A stretch of DNA of 64,000 nucleotides from Sphingomonas sp. Leaf20. GTDB lineage: Bacteria; Pseudomonadota; Alphaproteobacteria; Sphingomonadales; Sphingomonadaceae. The notes under the pieces were generated by a model. That model searched no databases, had not been told where the DNA came from, and was given only the letters and a program-made list of their open reading frames with translations. This document shows, piece after piece, positions 10,381 to 18,930 of the stretch. Location: contig NZ_LMKN01000001.1 in NCBI RefSeq assembly GCF_001421535.1, forward strand, positions 372,001 through 436,000. The letters are read 5' to 3'. Position numbers and translations under genes: made by a program. The first letter of the stretch is position 1; every line of letters starts with the position of its first letter.

Positions 10381-10420
10381 CCCTATCGCGCTGGACATTT
10401 ACCGTGTCCGCGCGATAGGG
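10381..10420 (+). terminator. strong hairpin between the YceI gene and the leuA leader
   Basis: CCCTATCGCGC and GCGCGATAGGG pair, continued inward by GGACA/TGTCC around a 7-nt loop, with one bulged base. There is no U-tract, so termination is only one reading. The same bases contain TGGACA, 17 nt, ATAGGG, a possible promoter for the leu leader transcript, so it could instead be a regulatory element. Confidence 0.5.
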
Positions 10421-10428
10421 AAGACGCA

Positions 10429-10473
10429 ATGACTCACGGTCGCCTCCTGCTGCTTCGACTTACGCGCCCTTAG
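10429..10473 (+). CDS. leucine-rich leader peptide upstream of leuA
   Basis: A 14-codon frame reads MTHGRLLLLRLTRP and ends in TAG. It has four consecutive Leu codons (CTC CTG CTG CTT) and a fifth two codons on, beginning 133 nt before leuA. Its 3' end enters the left arm of a perfect 13-bp inverted repeat. This is the layout of a ribosome-mediated attenuation leader, in which stalling at Leu codons changes the downstream RNA fold. Such leaders before leuA are known in proteobacteria; this instance is inferred from position and codon content alone. Confidence 0.7.
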   Translation: MTHGRLLLLRLTRP

Positions 10474-10525
10474 GCGCGCCGATCGTTTGCGTGGTGGCCA
10501 GCCCCCGCGCCTCGCGCCTAAGGGC
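10466..10525 (+). promoter_or_regulatory. candidate leuA attenuator hairpin
   Basis: GCCCTTAGGCGCG (10466-10478) is perfectly complementary to CGCGCCTAAGGGC (10513-10525). The left arm covers the leader-peptide stop, so a translating or stalled ribosome would control whether it forms. A competing pairing CAGCCC/GGGCTG (10499-10504 with 10522-10527) shares the right arm. No U-run follows, so control could be Rho-dependent or at leuA translation rather than by intrinsic termination. Confidence 0.55.
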
Positions 10526-10561
10526 TGACCCGAACGCTCCCGATCACGAGAGACACGAGCC

Positions 10562-12220
10562 ATGCTGCGCGACCCATCGACCAAATACCGACCCTTCCCG
10601 CAAATCGACCTGCCCGACCGCCAATGGCCATCGAAGACGATCGTTTCACCGCCGCGTTGGCTGTCGACCGATCTTCGCGACGGCAACCAGGCGCTGATCG
10701 ACCCGATGGATGCCGAGAAGAAAACGCGCTTCTTCGACCTGCTCTGCAAGGTCGGGCTGAAGGAGATCGAGGTCGGTTTCCCGAGTGCCGGCGCGACCGA
10801 ATTCGACTTCATCTCGGGGCTCGTAAAGACCGGCCGCATCCCCGACGACGTGGCGATCCAGGTGCTGACCCAGTCGCGCCGCGACCTGATCGAGACGAGC
10901 TTTGCCAGCCTCGTCGGCGCCAAGACCGCGATCGTCCACCTCTACAACGCGGTCAGCCCGGCATGGCGCAAGATCGTGTTCGGCATGGACCGCGCACAGG
11001 TGAAGCAGATCGCGATCGACGGCGCCAAGGTGCTGCGCGACGAGGCCGCCAAGCAGCCGAACGTCCGCTGGCAGTTCGAATATTCCCCTGAGACCTTCTC
11101 GACCGCCGAACTCGAGTTCAGCCTCGAGGTCTGCGAGGCGGTGATGGACGTCCTGATGCCGACGCCCGAGAACCCGATCATTTTCAACCTGCCCGCCACC
11201 GTCGAGTGCGCGACGCCGAACATCTATGCCGACCAGATCGAATGGTTCGGCCGCCACATCCGCAATCGTGACTCGGTCGCGATCAGCCTGCACACGCATA
11301 ACGACCGCGGCACCGGCGTCGCCGCGGCCGAGCTCGGTATGATGGCGGGCGCGGACCGCGTCGAGGGCTGCCTGCTCGGCAATGGCGAGCGCACCGGCAA
11401 TTGCGATCTCGTGACCGTCGCGCTCAACATGTACACGCAAGGCGTCGACCCGAAGCTCGACCTGTCGGACATCGACGGCGTCGTGAACACGGTCAACTAC
11501 TGCACCAACATCCCCGTCCACCCGCGCACGCCCTATGCCGGCGACCTCGTCTTCACCGCATTTTCCGGGTCGCACCAGGACGCGATCAAGAAGGGGTTCG
11601 CCGCGCAGGAGGCGAAGAACGACACGTTGTGGGAGGTCCCGTATCTCCCGATCGACCCCGCCGATCTGGGCCGCAGCTACGAGGCGGTGATCCGTGTCAA
11701 TTCGCAGTCGGGCAAGGGTGGCGTCGCCTGGGTGATCGAACAGGACAAGGGGCTGAAACTGCCCAAGCGTCTCCAGGCCGATTTCAGCCGCCACGTCCAG
11801 GCCTATGCCGACCAGACGAGCCGCGAGCTGAATGCCGCGGATATCTGGAGTCTGTTCGAGCGGACCTACATGCCGCAGGCGGACGACCGCGTGACCCTGC
11901 GCGATTACGAGGAGAGCGGAACCGCGGGCCAGCGCGTCTTCATCGGCCGCGTCGCGATCGATGGCGAGGAACGGTCGATCTCGGGGCGCGGCAACGGGCT
12001 GATCTCGGGCGTGATCGCGGCGATCGCGGAGTCGACCGGGCCGACGCTCGATGTGGTGGATTACAACGAGCACGCGATCGGTCACGGCGCAGACGCGCAG
12101 GCGGCAGCGTATGTCGAATGCCGGACCGCGGCGGGCAAGACGGTGTTTGGTGTCGGCATGGACACCGACATCGCCACCGCCTCGGTGCGCGCGGTGTTGT
12201 CCGCGGCGAACCGGGCTTAA
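10562..12220 (+). CDS. leuA: 2-isopropylmalate synthase
   Basis: 552 aa, the long LeuA form. It condenses acetyl-CoA with 2-oxoisovalerate in the first committed step of leucine synthesis. The TIM-barrel domain shows the metal-binding [10 protein letters not shown] motif, the CoA/catalytic region and [18 protein letters not shown]; the C-terminal leucine-binding regulatory domain begins near residue 440. A Leu-codon leader and hairpin lie directly upstream. It is followed by a long palindrome separating it from the convergent folB. Confidence 0.95.
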   Translation: MLRDPSTKYRPFPQIDLPDRQWPSKTIVSPPRWLSTDLRDGNQALIDPMDAEKKTRFFDLLCKVGLKEIEVGFPSAGATEFDFISGLVKTGRIPDDVAIQVLTQSRRDLIETSFASLVGAKTAIVHLYNAVSPAWRKIVFGMDRAQVKQIAIDGAKVLRDEAAKQPNVRWQFEYSPETFSTAELEFSLEVCEAVMDVLMPTPENPIIFNLPATVECATPNIYADQIEWFGRHIRNRDSVAISLHTHNDRGTGVAAAELGMMAGADRVEGCLLGNGERTGNCDLVTVALNMYTQGVDPKLDLSDIDGVVNTVNYCTNIPVHPRTPYAGDLVFTAFSGSHQDAIKKGFAAQEAKNDTLWEVPYLPIDPADLGRSYEAVIRVNSQSGKGGVAWVIEQDKGLKLPKRLQADFSRHVQAYADQTSRELNAADIWSLFERTYMPQADDRVTLRDYEESGTAGQRVFIGRVAIDGEERSISGRGNGLISGVIAAIAESTGPTLDVVDYNEHAIGHGADAQAAAYVECRTAAGKTVFGVGMDTDIATASVRAVLSAANRA

Positions 12221-12232
12221 ACCACCCCACCC

Positions 12233-12317
12233 CCGTCATCCTGGGCTCGACCCAGGATCCAGAGCCACGGACGCTGGCGCGCGTGGCTCTGGATCCTGAC
12301 TTTCGTCAGGATGACGG
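12233..12317. repeat. large palindromic repeat between convergent leuA and folB
   Basis: A long imperfect inverted repeat: CCGTCATCCTG pairs with CAGGATGACGG at the outside, and ATCCAGAGCCAC pairs with GTGGCTCTGGAT inside. It lies between two convergent genes (12221-12320) and is probably a bidirectional transcription end as well as a member of the host's intergenic repeat family. Confidence 0.65.
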
Positions 12318-12320
12318 CGG

Positions 12321-12671
12321 TCAGCGCTCGCGCACGATCTCGCAGCCGACCCGGGCATCCGGATAGACGTCGGCCTTCACCGTCCGCACCTTCACCCGCC
12401 GGACGCGCGCATCGCCGAGACACAGCGCGGCGATCGCCTCGCACAGCGTCTCCTGCAACGCGAACGGCCGGTCCGCCGCGAGCGCGAGGATCCCCTCGCG
12501 GACGAAATCATAATCGAGCACCTCCTCGATCGCATCCTCGCCGAGCGGCGCCGGATACGCGACCGTCATCTCGACCGCGACGACCACGCGTTGCGGCGCG
12601 ACCTCGTGCGGGTGGATTCCCAGCCGCATCATCACCTCGAGCCCGTCGAGGATCGTCGTGAATTCAGCCAT
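12321..12671 (-). CDS. folB: dihydroneopterin aldolase
   Basis: 116 aa FolB/FolX-type fold. It converts 7,8-dihydroneopterin to 6-hydroxymethyl-dihydropterin and glycolaldehyde. Visible are the family start (LDGLEVMMRLGIHPHE), the LDYDFVREGI segment and the ETLCEAIAALCL helix. It overlaps the upstream reductase gene by 8 nt, as third gene of a pterin operon. Epimerase activity (FolX) cannot be excluded. Confidence 0.9.
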   Translation of the reverse strand: MAEFTTILDGLEVMMRLGIHPHEVAPQRVVVAVEMTVAYPAPLGEDAIEEVLDYDFVREGILALAADRPFALQETLCEAIAALCLGDARVRRVKVRTVKADVYPDARVGCEIVRER

Positions 12672-13446
12672 TGCGCCCCCCGCTGCGCCCCTCGAACATC
12701 ACGTCGCCGTCACGCGCGAGGAAACGCTGGCCGCAATCCACGAACAGCGTCTGCCCGGTCACGCCCTTCGCAGCCAGCAACCACGCGACCGCGTCCGCCA
12801 CCGCGTCCGCACCGACTGGCCGCCGCAGAAGATTGTCGCTCGCCACCGCCGCGAACTCGGCGTCGGTCTGGTCGCCGCTCGGCAGCGTCAACCCCGGCGC
12901 CACCGCGTTGACGCTGATCCGCGGCCCCAGCGCCTGCGCCAGCATCACCGTCGCCCCCTCGAGCGCGATCTTGCCGCAGCTATAGGAGAAGAAGTCGGGG
13001 TTGAGGTTCGCGACCTTCTGGTCGAGCAGGTTGACGACCGCGCCGTCGCGGACATCCTCCTGCGACGTCAGCGCCGACGCGAGCAGCACCGGCGCGCCGC
13101 AGTTGATCGCGGCAAGCTCGGCAAACAACGCAGGATCGACTCCGGGCGGCCGATCAAAGTCGAACTTCGATGCGCAGTTGACCAGCCCGTCGATCGGCCC
13201 GCCGATCGCGTCCCGCGCCGCCGCGAACAGATCGCCGATCGCGCCCAGATCGCTCAGATCGCCTTCGACCGCCGCCGCACGCCCGCCGATCGCGGCGATC
13301 TCCTCGACCAGCGCCGCGGCCTCATCGGGCGAATGCCCCTGATGCACGACCACCGCATGCCCGTCCGCCGCCAGCCGCCGGACGATCGCCGCGCCCAGCC
13401 GTTTCGCCCCGCCCGTCACCAGCACGGTCCGGCACAGCGCTGGCAT
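12664..13446 (-). CDS. short-chain dehydrogenase/reductase, probably pteridine reductase
   Basis: 260 aa SDR with the cofactor motif TGGAKRLG (residues 11-18), NCASKFD in place of NNAG, and a YSCGK catalytic segment (Tyr and Lys of the YxxxK motif). Placed between folE and folB with overlapping ends (TGATG with folE), it most likely reduces a pterin, as FolM dihydromonapterin reductase or PTR1 does. The TGGAKRLG motif fits the PTR1/FolM group better than fatty-acid SDRs. Substrate assignment is inferred from context. Confidence 0.75.
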   Translation of the reverse strand: MPALCRTVLVTGGAKRLGAAIVRRLAADGHAVVVHQGHSPDEAAALVEEIAAIGGRAAAVEGDLSDLGAIGDLFAAARDAIGGPIDGLVNCASKFDFDRPPGVDPALFAELAAINCGAPVLLASALTSQEDVRDGAVVNLLDQKVANLNPDFFSYSCGKIALEGATVMLAQALGPRISVNAVAPGLTLPSGDQTDAEFAAVASDNLLRRPVGADAVADAVAWLLAAKGVTGQTLFVDCGQRFLARDGDVMFEGRSGGRNG

Positions 13447-14063
13447 CAGGCGCGGTGCCCCATCAGCGACAACACCTCCTTGCGGCTGCGCTCGTCGTCG
13501 CGAAACACGCCCATCATCCGGCTCGTCACCATCGCAACCCCCGGCGTCCGGACGCCGCGCGCGGTCATGCACGCGTGGCTCGCCTCGATGACGACCGCCA
13601 CGCCGAGCGGCTTGAGGTTTTCCCAGATGCAGTCCGCCACTTCTGCGGTCAGTCGCTCCTGCACCTGCAACCGGCGCGCGAAACCATGCAGCACCCGCGC
13701 GAGCTTCGAAATCCCGACGACATGGTTGCGCGGCAGATAGGCAATGTGCGCCTTACCGATGATCGGCGCCATGTGATGCTCGCAATGCGACTGGAACGGG
13801 ATGTCCTTCAGGAGCACGATCTCGTCATAGCCCCCGACCTCCTCGAACACGCGCGCGAGATGTTGGGCGGGATCGTCGCCATAGCCCGCGCAATATTCCT
13901 TCCAGGCCCGCGCGACGCGTCGCGGCGTATCGATCAATCCCTCCCGCGTGGGATCGTCACCGGTCCAGCGGATCAGCGTGCGGATAGCCGCCTCGACGTC
14001 TTGCGGGACGATCAGCTTGCCATCTGCTCCGACCGTATCGGAGAAAGGCGTTTCAGCGATCAT
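13446..14063 (-). CDS. folE: GTP cyclohydrolase I
   Basis: 205 aa type IA enzyme forming 7,8-dihydroneopterin triphosphate from GTP. Zn and catalytic residues are visible in QSHCEHHMAPIIGKAHIAY (Cys and His ligands) and in the C-terminal SHACMTARGV segment. It is first gene of the folE-SDR-folB operon. A GTG immediately before the ATG is an alternative start. The 14064-14270 gap shows nothing identifiable. Confidence 0.94.
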   Translation of the reverse strand: MIAETPFSDTVGADGKLIVPQDVEAAIRTLIRWTGDDPTREGLIDTPRRVARAWKEYCAGYGDDPAQHLARVFEEVGGYDEIVLLKDIPFQSHCEHHMAPIIGKAHIAYLPRNHVVGISKLARVLHGFARRLQVQERLTAEVADCIWENLKPLGVAVVIEASHACMTARGVRTPGVAMVTSRMMGVFRDDERSRKEVLSLMGHRA

Positions 14064-14270
14064 CACGGCGCTCCATCATTCTGCCGCGACTGCGGCGTCC
14101 AGGGTGTCATAGGTCTAAATCGGCCGCATTGCATCACGGCGCATGGGCCGCCGCGGCTCGTCCCCGCAGCGCCCATGCCGTTCCCATACAGCGTATAGGC
14201 GCCAACGCACGGTCGCGCGACCGGCCAGCGTCGCCGCACGGGTCTGCGGTGCTTGGCCGTAGGGTGCCGG

Positions 14271-15116
14271 TCAGCGCGGTCCCAGGCGTTCCGCATGCCA
14301 GGCGACATGGTCCGCCATGAAGGTCGATATGAACGCATAGCTGTGATCATAGCCCGGCTGCATCCGCAACGTCAGGTCGATCCCCGCCGCGGCACACGCC
14401 GCCTCGAGCAGATCGGGCTTGAGCTGCGCGTGCAGGAAGCCGTCGGCATCGCCCTGGTCGACGAGGATGTCGGCGATCCGCGCGCCGTCGTCGATCAACG
14501 CACACGCGTCATAGGCGCGCCACGTTCCGCGATCCGGGCCGAGATACCCGCCCAGCGCCTTCTCGCCCCACGCACAGTGCAGCGGCGACGCGATGGGCGC
14601 GAACGCCGAGACGCTCGCGAACCGGTCGGGATTGCGCAGCGCGATCGTCAGCGCACCATGCCCACCCATCGAATGGCCCATGATCCCCTGCCGCGCCATG
14701 TCCGCCATGGCGAATTCAGCGGCGATCAGCGCGGGGAGCTCGTCCTCGACATACCGCTTCATCGCGAAGTTCGCGGCCCAGGGTTCCTCGGTCGCATCGA
14801 CGTAGAACCCCGCACCCTTGCCAAAATCATAGCCCTCGTCGTCGGGCACCGCGTCGCCGCGCGGGCTCGTGTCCGGCGCGATCAGGATGACGCCGTGCTC
14901 GGCGCACGCGCGCCGGTATTCGCCCTTGTCCATGACGTTCGCGTGGGTGCAGGTCAGTCCCGAAAGGAACCACAGCACGGGCAGGCGTGCGTCATCGTCG
15001 TGCGGCGGGACATAGACCGCGAAGGTCATGTCGGTGCCGGTCGCGGCCGACGCGTGGCGGTACACGCCTTGCGTTCCGCCAAATGCCTTGGTGGTGGAAA
15101 CCGTCTCCATCGCCAT
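14271..15116 (-). CDS. fghA: S-formylglutathione hydrolase
   Basis: 281 aa alpha/beta hydrolase of the esterase-D family. It hydrolyses S-formylglutathione to formate and glutathione. The nucleophile elbow is GHSMGGHG; the oxyanion segment LSGLTCTHAN and the C-terminal QPGYDHSYAFISTF with the catalytic histidine are typical. Its ATG overlaps the VOC gene stop (TGATG), so it is third in the operon after adhC. Confidence 0.93.
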   Translation of the reverse strand: MAMETVSTTKAFGGTQGVYRHASAATGTDMTFAVYVPPHDDDARLPVLWFLSGLTCTHANVMDKGEYRRACAEHGVILIAPDTSPRGDAVPDDEGYDFGKGAGFYVDATEEPWAANFAMKRYVEDELPALIAAEFAMADMARQGIMGHSMGGHGALTIALRNPDRFASVSAFAPIASPLHCAWGEKALGGYLGPDRGTWRAYDACALIDDGARIADILVDQGDADGFLHAQLKPDLLEAACAAAGIDLTLRMQPGYDHSYAFISTFMADHVAWHAERLGPR

Positions 15117-15499
15117 CACGCGACCCGGTGCAGCGCGCACAGCTTGTTGCCCGCGGGATCGCGCAGATAGGCGAGGTACAGCCTTCGTCCGCCGGTCGCC
15201 TCACGGATGCCGGGGGGATCTTCGCAGGCGGTCCCCCCCGCGGCCAGCCCCGCCGCGTGCCACGCATCGGCGGCGTCGGTCGATTCGGCAGCGAACCCCA
15301 GCGTGCCGCCATTGGCGTGCGTCGCAGGCTCGCCGTCGATCGGCTTGGTCAGCAGGAAACGGCTGCCGCCATGCGCGTAGATCACCCGGCCCCATTCATC
15401 GACGATACCCGCCGGCACGCCGAGCGCGCCCAGCGCGGCATCGTAGAACGCCTTCGATGCGCCGATATCGTCGGCGCCGATCATGATGTGCGAAAACAT
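15116..15499 (-). CDS. VOC-family (glyoxalase-like) protein
   Basis: 127 aa vicinal-oxygen-chelate fold (start MFSHIMIGADDIGASKAFYDAALG, later LRDPAGNKLCALH). It sits between adhC and fghA and overlaps fghA. VOC genes commonly accompany glutathione-dependent formaldehyde operons and may act on a glutathione adduct; no specific substrate can be stated. Confidence 0.8.
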   Translation of the reverse strand: MFSHIMIGADDIGASKAFYDAALGALGVPAGIVDEWGRVIYAHGGSRFLLTKPIDGEPATHANGGTLGFAAESTDAADAWHAAGLAAGGTACEDPPGIREATGGRRLYLAYLRDPAGNKLCALHRVA

Positions 15500-15510
15500 G
15501 GCGTTCCCTC

Positions 15511-16617
15511 TCAATAGATCACGACGGAGCGGATGCTCTCGCCGGCGTGCATCAGGTCGAAGCCCTTGTTGATCTCGTCGAGCGTCAGGCGGTGCGTGAT
15601 CATCGGGTCGATCTCGATCATCCCGTTCATGTACCAGTCGACGATCTTGGGCGTGTCCGTCCGCCCGCGCGCGCCGCCGAACGCGGTTCCGCGCCAGTTA
15701 CGCCCGGTGACGAGCTGGAACGGGCGCGTGCTGATCTCCTTGCCCGCCTCGGCCACGCCGATCACGATCGACGTGCCCCAGCCGCGGTGGCACGCCTCGA
15801 GCGCCTGACGCATCACGGTGGTGTTACCGGTCGCGTCGAAGGTGAAGTCGGCACCGCCATCGGTCATCGCGACGATGTGGGGGACGATGTCGCCCACCTC
15901 CTTCGGGTTGGCGAAATGCGTCATGCCAAAGCGATGGCCCCATTCCTCGCGGTCGGGGTTGATGTCGACGCCGACGATCATCCCGGCGCCTGCGAGCTTC
16001 GCGCCCTGGATCACGTTCAGCCCGATCCCGCCGAGCCCGAACACGACGACGGTATCGCCGGGCTGGACCTTCGCCGTGTGGACCACCGCGCCCACCCCCG
16101 TCGTCACGCCGCAGCCGATATAGCAGGACGTGTCGAACGGCGCGTCCTCGCGGATCTTGGCGACCGCGATTTCGGGGAGCACGGTGAAGTTCGAGAAGGT
16201 CGAGCAGCCCATGTAATGGAAGATCGGCTGCCCCTTGTAGCTGAACCGCGTCGTGCCGTCGGGCATCAGCCCTTTCCCTTGTGTCGCGCGGATCGCGGTG
16301 CACAGGTTGGTCTTGCCGCTGAGGCACGACTTACACTGGCGGCATTCTGGCGTGTAGAGCGGGATGACGTGATCGCCGACCGCAACGCTCGTCACGCCCG
16401 CGCCGATCTCGCGCACGATGCCGGCGCCTTCATGGCCAAGAACGCTCGGGAAAAGACCTTCCGAATCAAGCCCATCAAGCGTGTACGCGTCGGTGTGACA
16501 AAGGCCCGTGGCCATGATTTCGACGAGGACCTCACCGAATTTCGGGCCTTCCAGGTCGAGCTCGACGATCTCGAGTGGTTTTTTCGCTTCGAACGCGACG
16601 GCAGCGCGGGTCTTCAT
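15511..16617 (-). CDS. adhC: S-(hydroxymethyl)glutathione dehydrogenase / class III alcohol dehydrogenase
   Basis: 368 aa zinc-dependent dehydrogenase that oxidises the spontaneous formaldehyde-glutathione adduct. Catalytic zinc ligands lie in [12 protein letters not shown] and GHEGAG; the structural zinc cysteines in [15 protein letters not shown]; the NAD-binding motif is [20 protein letters not shown] lies 8 nt before the ATG. It heads the formaldehyde detoxification operon (adhC, VOC, fghA). Confidence 0.95.
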   Translation of the reverse strand: MKTRAAVAFEAKKPLEIVELDLEGPKFGEVLVEIMATGLCHTDAYTLDGLDSEGLFPSVLGHEGAGIVREIGAGVTSVAVGDHVIPLYTPECRQCKSCLSGKTNLCTAIRATQGKGLMPDGTTRFSYKGQPIFHYMGCSTFSNFTVLPEIAVAKIREDAPFDTSCYIGCGVTTGVGAVVHTAKVQPGDTVVVFGLGGIGLNVIQGAKLAGAGMIVGVDINPDREEWGHRFGMTHFANPKEVGDIVPHIVAMTDGGADFTFDATGNTTVMRQALEACHRGWGTSIVIGVAEAGKEISTRPFQLVTGRNWRGTAFGGARGRTDTPKIVDWYMNGMIEIDPMITHRLTLDEINKGFDLMHAGESIRSVVIY

Positions 16618-16736
16618 GAACGGGTCTCCTGACTGGCCGCCCTGATGCCCGGAGGTGGTGGCATCCGCAACCCGCGCGCCGTGCAACCAATGCGTTAATC
16701 ACGCGCTTGATCCTTACTAATCAAGGAGATGGCAGA

Positions 16737-16940
16737 GTGAAGGATCCCAAAAAGGGCGACGAGGTCACCTGGAAGTCGCCCGGCGGCGAGGCGCACGGCG
16801 TGGTCGAAAAGAAGCAAACCAGCGATACCAAGATCAAGGGACATACCGTCCGCGCCTCCTCGGACGACCCGCAATACATCGTAAGGAGTGACAATGGCGG
16901 CAAGGCAGCGCACAAGGCGGGCGCGCTCAACAAGGCGTGA
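16737..16940 (+). CDS. DUF2945 (TUDOR-like 'hypervirulence' family) small protein
   Basis: 67 aa from GTG, with AAGGAG 9 nt upstream. The sequence KKGDEVTWKSPGGEAHGVV and the ending PQYIVRSDNGGKAAHKAGAL match the compact beta-barrel DUF2945 family. Function unknown; such genes often occur with stress-response loci. It lies 42 bp ahead of the SWIB gene and is probably co-transcribed. Confidence 0.75.
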   Translation: MKDPKKGDEVTWKSPGGEAHGVVEKKQTSDTKIKGHTVRASSDDPQYIVRSDNGGKAAHKAGALNKA

Positions 16941-16988
16941 CCACGCGCGCAGTGCCTAACGCACGCACGCGAACAGGAAGGAATGCTT

Positions 16989-17249
16989 ATGGCTACAGCT
17001 CCCAAGACCGGCGGCATCCACGCCCCCGTCCAGCCCTCTCCCGAGCTCGCTGAGATCGTCGGCAAGGACAAGCTGCCGCGCAGCGAAGTGATCAGCAAGG
17101 TGTGGGTCTATATCAAGGCCAACAATCTTCAGAATCCCGAGAACAAGCGTGAGATCCTCGCCGACGAGAAGCTCAAGAAGGTTTTCGGTCGCGACAAGTG
17201 CACGATGTTCGAGATGAACAAGTACATCTCGCAGCACGTGAAGGCCTGA
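16989..17249 (+). CDS. SWIB/MDM2-domain protein
   Basis: 86 aa. Most of the protein is a SWIB domain (SPELAEIVGKDKLPRSEVISKVW, then NKREILADEKLKKVFGRDK and MFEMNKYISQHV), a eukaryote-like fold found in chlamydiae and several alphaproteobacteria. Possible DNA or protein interaction role. AAGGA lies 8 nt before this ATG; an ATG two codons upstream overlaps the SD and is less likely. Confidence 0.85.
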   Translation: MATAPKTGGIHAPVQPSPELAEIVGKDKLPRSEVISKVWVYIKANNLQNPENKREILADEKLKKVFGRDKCTMFEMNKYISQHVKA

Positions 17250-17259
17250 GCCCGACCGT

Positions 17260-17315
17260 GATGCCAGGCGACGCCGGCCGCTTCGACGAAGTGGCCGACG
17301 TCGCCTGATCGGCAT
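17260..17315 (+). terminator. long hairpin downstream of the SWIB gene
   Basis: AGGCGACGCCGGCC (17266-17279) pairs with GGCCGACGTCGCCT (17293-17306) with one mismatch, extended by GATGCC/GGCATC outside and CTTCG/CGAAG inside. No U-tract; probable transcript end before the tRNA gene. Confidence 0.5.
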
Positions 17316-17395
17316 CACCGGCGATGTGACGACAGAATCCGCGGCGCGCAGGCCCCGCTTGATCCCCTCGCCCGACCGACCTAAAAAGCCTCGAT

Positions 17396-17472
17396 GCCCC
17401 CGTAGCTCAGCCGGATAGAGCGACGGTTTCCTAAACCGTAGGCCGCGTGTTCAAATCTCGCCGGGGGCACCA
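17396..17472 (+). tRNA. tRNA-Arg (anticodon CCT)
   Basis: 77 nt with encoded CCA. The acceptor stem is GCCCCCG/CGGGGGC with discriminator A; the anticodon stem ACGGT/ACCGT encloses loop TTCCTAA, giving anticodon CCT (arginine, AGG codons); the T-arm contains GTTCAAATC. The 3' part from 17424 lies in the 54-bp phage direct repeat, so the gene is rebuilt intact at the left prophage end. It is the integration target. Confidence 0.95.
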
Positions 17473-17477
17473 GCTTT
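17424..17477 (+). other. attL (left prophage attachment site)
   Basis: 54 bp identical to 60796-60849. It starts in the anticodon stem of tRNA-Arg, runs through the CCA end and continues to CAGCTTT. Bases diverge at once on both sides. The integrase gene ends 49 bp to the right. Confidence 0.95.
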
Positions 17478-17526
17478 TTAGCCATTTGTTGCTCCTTCCA
17501 ACTGTAGTTCATTGGTGCAATTGAAC

Positions 17527-18501
17527 CTACCATTCGAGCGCATCGGCGGCGGTGGACAGGAATTGAGGTGCAAACCTCGCGTACACGCGCTCGGTGATCC
17601 TGCCGTCCGTGTGGCCTAGGAACTGCGCAATCTGCGTCATCGGGACCGCCTGCTCGGCCATCCAAACGGCCGCGCTATGGCGAAGCATATGCGGCGTGGC
17701 CTTGATGCCTGCGCGCACGCATGCCGCGGCGAACCCCTTCTTCACCGACCCAATCTTCTCCAGCCCGTGCTCGATCACATAGTCCGACAGCGCGCCGGCC
17801 TTCGCTTCCTCGAGCGTCGCCCGCAGCTGGGCGTTCATCGGCACCGTCGCCCGGTACTTGCTCGTCTGCACCCGATCGACCGGGTTGAGCGTGATCAGCC
17901 CACGGGCGAAATCGACTTGGTCCCATTTGAGATCGAGCAGCGCGTTGGACCGCGCCCCGGTCCCGACCGCCAGCTTCATAAACAGCTGCACGTGCGGCCG
18001 GACCGCCGAGTCGACCAGCTTGCGAAAGTCCGCCTTCGAGAGGTGGCCGACCTGCGACGCCGGCAGCTTCGGCATCTGGATAAACGGCGCGGCCGTGATC
18101 ATCTTGTGCTTCGCTGCCCAGTTCAGCGCGGCGCGGATCACGGCAAGTTCGTTGCGCACGGTGATCGCGCGGCAATGGGCGCGGCGGGCGCGGTAATCTT
18201 CTGACGCCTGAATGTCGACGCGACCGATCGGCAGCTTGTCCCAGAACTCCTGCGCGGCCTTCCACGCCACCTCGGCGCGCTTGATCGACAGCATCCCGGC
18301 CCGAGCCTTCAAATAGGCTCGCACCGCCTCGCCGACGGTGTCCGCCTGGCCGCCTACTGCGCGCCGCTGCCAGAACGCGCGCGCTGCGGACTCGCCTGAC
18401 GATCGATCAGTCGTTCCAAGCGAATGCCGGTGTCGTTTGCCCTCTTCGAACCAGACGATCGCAAGGACGCCTCGGTATCGTTGGATGCTATATTCTGACA
18501 T
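17527..18501 (-). CDS. int: tyrosine-type phage integrase
   Basis: 324 aa site-specific recombinase. The catalytic set is visible: R184 (GTGARSNALLDLKW), K215 (QTSKYRATVP), H271 and R274 (HMLRHSAAVW), H297 (FLGHTDG) and nucleophile Y307 (ERVYARF). The N-terminal 60 residues form a small arm-type region and residues about 55-140 the core-binding domain. It lies next to attL, as usual for tRNA-targeting phages. Its ATG lies inside the 3' end of the excisionase gene (148-bp overlap), so the two are co-transcribed. Confidence 0.95.
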   Translation of the reverse strand: MSEYSIQRYRGVLAIVWFEEGKRHRHSLGTTDRSSGESAARAFWQRRAVGGQADTVGEAVRAYLKARAGMLSIKRAEVAWKAAQEFWDKLPIGRVDIQASEDYRARRAHCRAITVRNELAVIRAALNWAAKHKMITAAPFIQMPKLPASQVGHLSKADFRKLVDSAVRPHVQLFMKLAVGTGARSNALLDLKWDQVDFARGLITLNPVDRVQTSKYRATVPMNAQLRATLEEAKAGALSDYVIEHGLEKIGSVKKGFAAACVRAGIKATPHMLRHSAAVWMAEQAVPMTQIAQFLGHTDGRITERVYARFAPQFLSTAADALEW

Positions 18502-18656
18502 TCGTAACGCTCCACCTCTTCGGCGCGGATCCTGAGCAGCTTTCCGCCCAGCTTGAAGGCAACCAGATTCCCGCTGTGGATCAGGCTGTAGATTGTGTCG
18601 GTCCCGCAGCCCCACCGATCGGCGAGGCCTGTGACGTTGAAGACGGCGGCGCTCAT
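18354..18656 (-). CDS. excisionase-like helix-turn-helix protein
   Basis: 100 aa. Residues 4-55 look like a winged-helix excisionase/MerR-type domain (VTGLADRWGCGTDTIYSLIHSG, then VAFKLGGKLLRIRAEEVERYE). Such proteins bend attachment-site DNA and direct excision. The start overlaps the upstream 59-aa gene by ATGA; the 3' end overlaps int in another frame. The tail after residue 58 is low-complexity and may be of little functional weight. Confidence 0.75.
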   Translation of the reverse strand: MSAAVFNVTGLADRWGCGTDTIYSLIHSGNLVAFKLGGKLLRIRAEEVERYECQNIASNDTEASLRSSGSKRANDTGIRLERLIDRQASPQRARSGSGAQ

Positions 18657-18832
18657 CGGCTCTGTCCTTCCTGATCTGTGAGGTGGGCTTTTGCGGCAAG
18701 GGCGAGCGGGGCAAGCCAACTGCCACCGCCTCGCTGAACCTTGGTCAACGCTGCAACACTGGCGTACGAGAGCGCGAGTTCACGGGCCATGTAGACCGGC
18801 CAATCAGGCAGCCGCTGCGGAGCAAGGCTCAT
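18653..18832 (-). CDS. 59-aa hypothetical protein upstream of the excisionase gene
   Basis: Short frame starting MSLAPQRLPDWPVYMARELA. The helical stretch ARELALSYASVAALTKV followed by LAPLALAAKAHL could be a small helix-turn-helix. The stop overlaps the excisionase start (ATGA), supporting translation in an int operon. I do not recognise a family. Confidence 0.55.
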   Translation of the reverse strand: MSLAPQRLPDWPVYMARELALSYASVAALTKVQRGGGSWLAPLALAAKAHLTDQEGQSR

Positions 18833-18930
18833 CGCCGGGAGCTCTCGGCTATTGATGTGAGATAGGAAGATCGATCGGGCCCTGCCGACCGCAATGGCGC
18901 GTTGAGGTCGCTCCAGCAGAGGAGTTGATC

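Noticed and set aside
10646..12085. 479-codon frame antisense to leuA
   Set aside because: Shadow frame; leuA on the other strand is unambiguous.
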